Source: Agelaius tricolor (taxonomy: Eukaryota; Chordata; Aves; Passeriformes; Icteridae). Taken from it: a stretch of 64,000 nucleotides of DNA. Of this stretch, positions 59,763 to 64,000 are shown piece after piece. The translations under genes and the position numbers were made by a program. Below the pieces are notes generated by a model. That model had not been told where the DNA came from. It saw nothing but the letters and a program-made list of their open reading frames with translations, and ran no database searches. Location: the NCBI GenBank assembly GCA_023055355.1, contig JALJCS010000035.1:2604001-2668000 (forward strand), in the 5' to 3' direction. Numbering within the stretch: position 1 is the stretch's first letter; every line of letters starts with the position of its first letter.

Positions 59763-60640
59763 TTTCTCCAGGGCTGGTGGTACACACACAGAGTCATGGT
59801 GCATTTTTCTCCAGGCCTGATGGCACACACACAGCCATGGTGCATTTTTCTGCAGGGCTGGTGGCACACACACAGCCATGGTGCATTTTTCTCCAGGCCT
59901 GATGGCACACACACAGAGCCATGGTGCATTTTTCTCCAGGCCTGATGGCACACACAAAGCCATGGTGCATTTTTCTCCAGGCCTGATGGCACACACACAG
60001 AGCCATGGTGCATTTTTCTCCAGGGCTGTTGGCACACACAGAGCCATGGTGCATTTTTCTCCAGGCCTGATGGCACAAAGAGCCATGGTTCATTTTTCTC
60101 CAGGGCTGGTGGCACACAAACAGCCATGGTTCATTTTTCTCCAGTCCTGATGGCACACACACAGCCATGGTGCATTTTTCTCCAGGCCTGATGGCACACA
60201 CACAGCCATGGTGCATTTTTCTCCAGGCCTGTTGGCACACACACAGCCATGGTGCATTTTTATCCAGGCCTGCTGGCACACACACAGCCATGGTGCATTT
60301 TTCTCCAGGCCTGATGGCACACACAGAACCATGGTGCATTTTTCTCCAGGCCTGATGGCACACACACACACAGCCATGGTGCATTTTTCTGCAGGCCTGA
60401 TGGCACACACACACAGCCATGGTGCATTTTTCTCCTGGCCTGATGGCACACACACAGAGCCATGGTGCATTTTTCTCCAGGCCTGATGGCACACACACAG
60501 AGCCATGGTGCATTTTTCCCCAGGCCTGATGGCACACAGAGCCATGGTGCATTTTTCTCCAGGCCTGTTGGCACACACACACCCATGGTGCATTTTTCTC
60601 CAGGGCAGATGGCACAACAGAGCCATGGTGCATTCCCAAG
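59763..60640. repeat. 41-bp minisatellite
   Basis: About 21 copies of AGCCATGGTGCATTTTTCTC, then CAGGCCTGATGGCACACACAC. Lengths vary through the internal CA run and through GAG or G insertions. Each unit carries CCATGG. Minus-strand frames up to 298 codons span it, built of HHGSVCVPSGLEKNAPW-type units. Because 41 is not a multiple of 3, the protein unit shifts register each time, so the open frame is likely an accident of composition. Confidence 0.97.
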
Positions 60641-62386
60641 CCTAGGGCAGAGCAATGCTGCCATAAATATGCTGCTTTGGACCACTTCAAACAGCCTCTT
60701 GCAGATCAAAGCATTGGGGAAAGCAAGGACACGTTGATTCCACTATACAATCATGCAGAAGAGGGTCCTGCAGCCCCCTCAACCCCCCTGCCCTGCTGAG
60801 AGCTGCTGTCAGCAGCAGTTGGGGTGATAATATTGTTGGAATAACCCTTTCCCATTCCTCCCCCCAGCCATGGGGTAATGCAGCGCTGGCTTCATGGCTT
60901 AATGTGAACCAGCTTTGGTAAATATAATGAAATCATAAAAAGAGGGGAAATTTCAGCCCTAAAGAACTGAAGTCTCTCATGCAACTGTACTTTCCCTTTG
61001 GCTAAATTGATGTGAATGGTGGATAGACCCTGATTCTCATGGGAACCCATCCATTTGCTGTTTATCTACAATGCAATAAAAATAATATTAAAAATATTCT
61101 GTGGAGTAGAAAGAACTGGAAAAAGAAAATGACACCTGATGCTGTTCTTCTCCCTTGTCTGAAATCCAATAGCTGAGCTCTGGGAACAGGCATGTCCATG
61201 CTATTACAGCTCAGACACTCCCAGACCTTGTCTTGAACAGAAACTGGGAGGAAATTATCTTTCTAGAGCTCTGAAATGTTTTTATGAGGTTATTGAAGCA
61301 GCAGGTATGGCTCTGCCATCTCACCCTGGGACCACAGCCCACAGCTCTGTTCCACCCTCCTGTAGTGGGGAGAACAGATGAAAATATCAAAACCCACAAG
61401 GCATTAAGGCATTGTGTTAAAAGGCAGCGTTATAAAAACCTAAATGCTGCAGGAAAATGCAATTTTGTAACATTCAAACTACATAAAAGAGGGAAAGATG
61501 TCAAAAAATGCTGCACCCAAGTGTCAGAGGGACAGGGCAGTGCTGGAGCTCCAGTCATGCCCCCAGACATGCTGTGCTCTTCAACACAGACATGTCTTGG
61601 GGGTGGTTTGCTGAAGAAGTTCTGAATTAAGACTGCTGGGGAGCAAAGCAGCAGGCTTGGGAATCTCTGGCAATCAAAGGGGGAGAGGGGAGAGGTGCTA
61701 GTTCCTCCTTGCACTGAGCCTTGGGTTCAGGTTTGGACTACACTGGGCACTGCCTGGCTGGGCAGCACCTTTGCTGTTACAAAGTGAACTTTTTCAGTCA
61801 TCATTCACTTTTACTCCTTTTTACAAGTTTTAGTAACACTCCCATAAACAGGTTTTTAATGCAATCCATTTTCTCTGACACACTGCATGTTAAAGATTAG
61901 CAGAGGCTTTTTATTGCAGGTAATAAAGAACTCTGATGTCAAATATTTTAACAAGCCAAGCTCCATGGGAAAAGCCCAAGGGGCTCCAAATGCACTTCTG
62001 CTCTGCAGCTTCTGTCAGGGGGAGGGCAAAGACACTGAGATTTTTCTGGGAAAATACCTTAGATTTTATCTAATTTTTGGAAAAGAACAAAGTGCCTCCA
62101 ACCACACCACTGAACTCAAGAGCTTCCCAGGCAGGCATTTCCTGCACTCCATGCAGAGTTAGCTGTTCCCTCCTCAGCATCTTCATGGATTTGTTCAAGG
62201 GAGACCCTGCCTTAAGAAAAGAGTGAATTTAGGGTTATCTTTTGTGAGCTGCAGTCTATCCTCTCCAACACATCCACCCAGAGCTGCCTGCAGCTATGGT
62301 CTGCTATGCACAGCACAGGGATGAGCCCACAAGGGGGTTTTCTGTCCCAAGTGATGCTGCTGGCTGGAGGCATTGCATCCATACTT
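60641..62386. other. Unique sequence, no gene recognised
   Basis: Frames under 115 codons, no repeat family recognised. Confidence 0.5.
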
Positions 62387-62797
62387 CACAGAATCCACAG
62401 AATTCACGGAATCACTGGGTTGGAAAAGACCTCAAAGATCATGAAGTCACAGAATCACAAGGTTGGAAGAGACCTTCAAGGTCATGAAGCCCAACCTGTT
62501 CCCTGACACTTCAACTGAACCCTGGCACCCAGTGCCACATCCAGGCTTTGTTAAACACACCCAGGGATGGGGACTCCACCACTTCCCTGGGCAGCCATTC
62601 CAGAATTTTATCACCCTTTCTGTAAAACACTTGTTCCTAATATCCAACCTGTATTTCCCTTGGTGCAGCTTGAGGCTGTGTGCTCTGGTTGTGTCAGTGC
62701 TGCTGGAGACAGAGCCCAGCCCCAGCTGAGCACAGGCACCTTTCAGGAGCTGTGAGAGTGATGAGGGCAGCCCTGAGTCTCCTTTTCTCCAAGCTAT
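62387..62797 (-). mobile_element. CR1 LINE, 5'-truncated 3' end
   Basis: Minus-strand copy closely matching 16850-17277. It begins near TTGGAGAAAAGGAGACTC and ends in CCAACCTTGTGATTCTGTGA. The terminal 3' segment is present a second time (62387-62446), with TGGGTTGGAAAAGACCTC adjacent to AAGGTTGGAAGAGACC, suggesting a tail-duplicated or nested insertion. Confidence 0.93.
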
Positions 62798-62995
62798 CCC
62801 TTGGCTACAGCCAGTGGGGAGGAGGAGGTGGTGAACACCAGCACATCATCACAGCACCCTCCCAACCCACAGCAGAGAAAGTGTCATTTGCCACAGCATG
62901 GGGTGACACCAGTGCAAATGATGAGCCTTGAGGGAATCCATAAAATCAGAGGGTTTGGGGAAAGCTGCAAAAGGCAGCCTCAGAGACAGCAGAAT
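62798..62995. other. Unique spacer
   Basis: Ordinary sequence between the CR1 copy and the LTR. Confidence 0.6.
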
Positions 62996-63474
62996 TGTGA
63001 TTAGAGCTAAGCAGCAGCCATGAGATTGGTCAGCAGAAAAATTATGTAAGAAGTAGAAAAGTAAGGACAAATAGAACAATGGTCTGTGTATTAACACTTG
63101 TCTAGAATAACTCCCTAAGCTACAGAAAAGTTTATCTAGTGAGATATTAAGTTCTAAGCTTAATAATGGAGCTCTGTGCATTGTGTTTTAAGGCTTACAA
63201 GCAGGTATTGTATTTGAAATAAGCAAGCATTGTTTAACCAAAGGTACCTGTGCTTACAGTGATTGGATGGAACTACTGTCAATGTGCTTTTGCTTTGGGT
63301 GATTGGTCAAAAAACTTATAAAGTGAGTTGTAACATTAAGTTCTGTGTCTGCTGCCTGGGATGTGAGCTGCTGGCATCTTCCCATTGTCATAACCACGTA
63401 ATGAGACTGATGCTGGAAAATAAACCAGCTCAAGGCACGTTCCCAGCAGTCCTGTCCTGTTTGTGATTTGTACA
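62996..63474 (+). mobile_element. Solo LTR, family F
   Basis: Layout on the plus strand is TGTGATTAGAGC start, GTGATTGGTC CCAAT boxes, CTTATAAAGTGAG TATA box (about 63316), then GGAAAATAAACCAGC poly(A) signal (63419-63424) and a TTTGTACA end. This is a complete U3-R-U5 arrangement. No primer-binding site follows, so it is a solo LTR. CAGAAT and CAGACC flanks are at best a weak target duplication. Confidence 0.75.
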
Positions 63475-63649
63475 CAGACCCCAGCCAGTGAAGAGCCCCT
63501 GCTGCTGTTGGGTCAGAGCACGTCGGGTTCCTGATCTGATGTGGGAGAAGCAGGGCTTGGCAGCTCTGCTCACTGCTCCCCACAGCCTCAGCATCTCCCT
63601 CCTTTCTCTGCTTTTCTTGCCCGGATCCCTGATGTGTACTACAAGCATT
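63475..63649. other. Spacer before terminal array
   Basis: Ordinary sequence between LTR F and the tandem array. Confidence 0.6.
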
Positions 63650-64000
63650 CCCCACTGCTGAGCATCCGTTTGGATTTACCGAGGATAAACCCAGCAACCC
63701 CAAAAGCTCGGGATGGGCTCTCCCTGCTGAGCACCCATTTGGATTTACCGAGGATAAACCTGGCCATCCCAAAAATGCTCGGGATGGGCTCTCCCTGCTG
63801 AGCACCTGTTTGGATTTCCTGAGGATAAACCCGGCCATCCCAAAAGCTCGGGATGGGCTCTCCCTGCTGAGCACCCATTTGGATTTACCAAGGATAAACC
63901 TGGCCATTCCAAAAGCTCGGGATGGGCTCTCCCTGCTGAGCACCCATTTGGATTTACCGAGGATAAACCTGGCCATCCCAAAAGCTCAGGATGGGCTCTC
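63650..64000. repeat. 69-bp tandem array, continues past the window
   Basis: Copies start at about 63711, 63782, 63851, 63920 and 63989, judged by GGATGGGCTCTCCCTGCTGA. Spacing is 69 bp except for one 71-bp unit (AAAATGCTC insertion). A partial, diverged unit precedes them. Since 69 bp is 23 codons, the minus strand stays open in more than one frame, with units such as GMARFILGKSKWVLSRESPS. The 71-bp unit shifts the frame, which argues against coding. Confidence 0.95.

Noticed and set aside
59794..60690. 298-codon minus-strand frame
   Set aside because: Lies in the 41-bp minisatellite. The unit is not a multiple of three, and all registers on the strand are open. It is a composition artefact.
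63254..63976. 240-codon minus-strand frame as a gene
   Set aside because: Its N-terminal half is the 69-bp array and the rest crosses solo LTR F. Kept only as a finding on the array.

Overview
The window looks like noncoding DNA from a bird nuclear genome, most likely a songbird. Two observations support this. There are CR1 (chicken repeat 1) LINE 3' ends at 16850-17277, 17403-17576, 30868-30995 and 62387-62797. There are also many short solitary LTRs of endogenous retroviruses (about 390-690 bp), several with perfect 6-bp target-site duplications. No ORF encodes a protein I recognise, there is no chain of plausible exons, and no rRNA or functional tRNA gene is visible. I therefore annotate no protein-coding gene. 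The window is best read as a gene desert or a very large intron.

Layout. The first 8 kb is mostly unique, with an AT-rich tract, a 379-bp-spaced duplication (5051-5739), an AT satellite next to a perfect hairpin (6826-7100) and an (AAT)n run. From 8 to 20 kb there are LTRs of four families, a 19-bp minisatellite (14232-14610), two CR1 tails, and a TAATTA-rich block that may be an enhancer. A unique stretch from 19.8 to 23.8 kb leads to an internally deleted provirus at 23809-24646. It keeps one LTR, a lysine-tRNA-type primer-binding site and part of the second LTR. From 26.8 to 36 kb there is an unusual cluster: a roughly 220-bp segment occurs once alone and twice inside LTRs of one family, in opposite orientations. 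From 37 to 56 kb come GC-richer unique DNA, a minisatellite of about 29 bp (43345-44115), a long pure-purine tract and seven more LTRs. The last 8 kb holds a 41-bp minisatellite (59763-60640), a CR1 copy, an LTR with a clear promoter and poly(A) layout, and a 69-bp (23-codon) tandem array that runs off the end of the window.

Seventeen LTRs fall into six families that I label A to F from internal comparison only; I cannot assign database names. A (3 copies) and B (6 copies) are related to each other. C has 2 copies, D 3, E 2 and F 1. Most are solo LTRs.

The most interesting signals are the segment carried inside two LTRs, the deleted provirus with its primer-binding site, a hairpin in one LTR that looks like a template-switch event, the four long minisatellites, and TAATTA-rich blocks that could be conserved regulatory elements.
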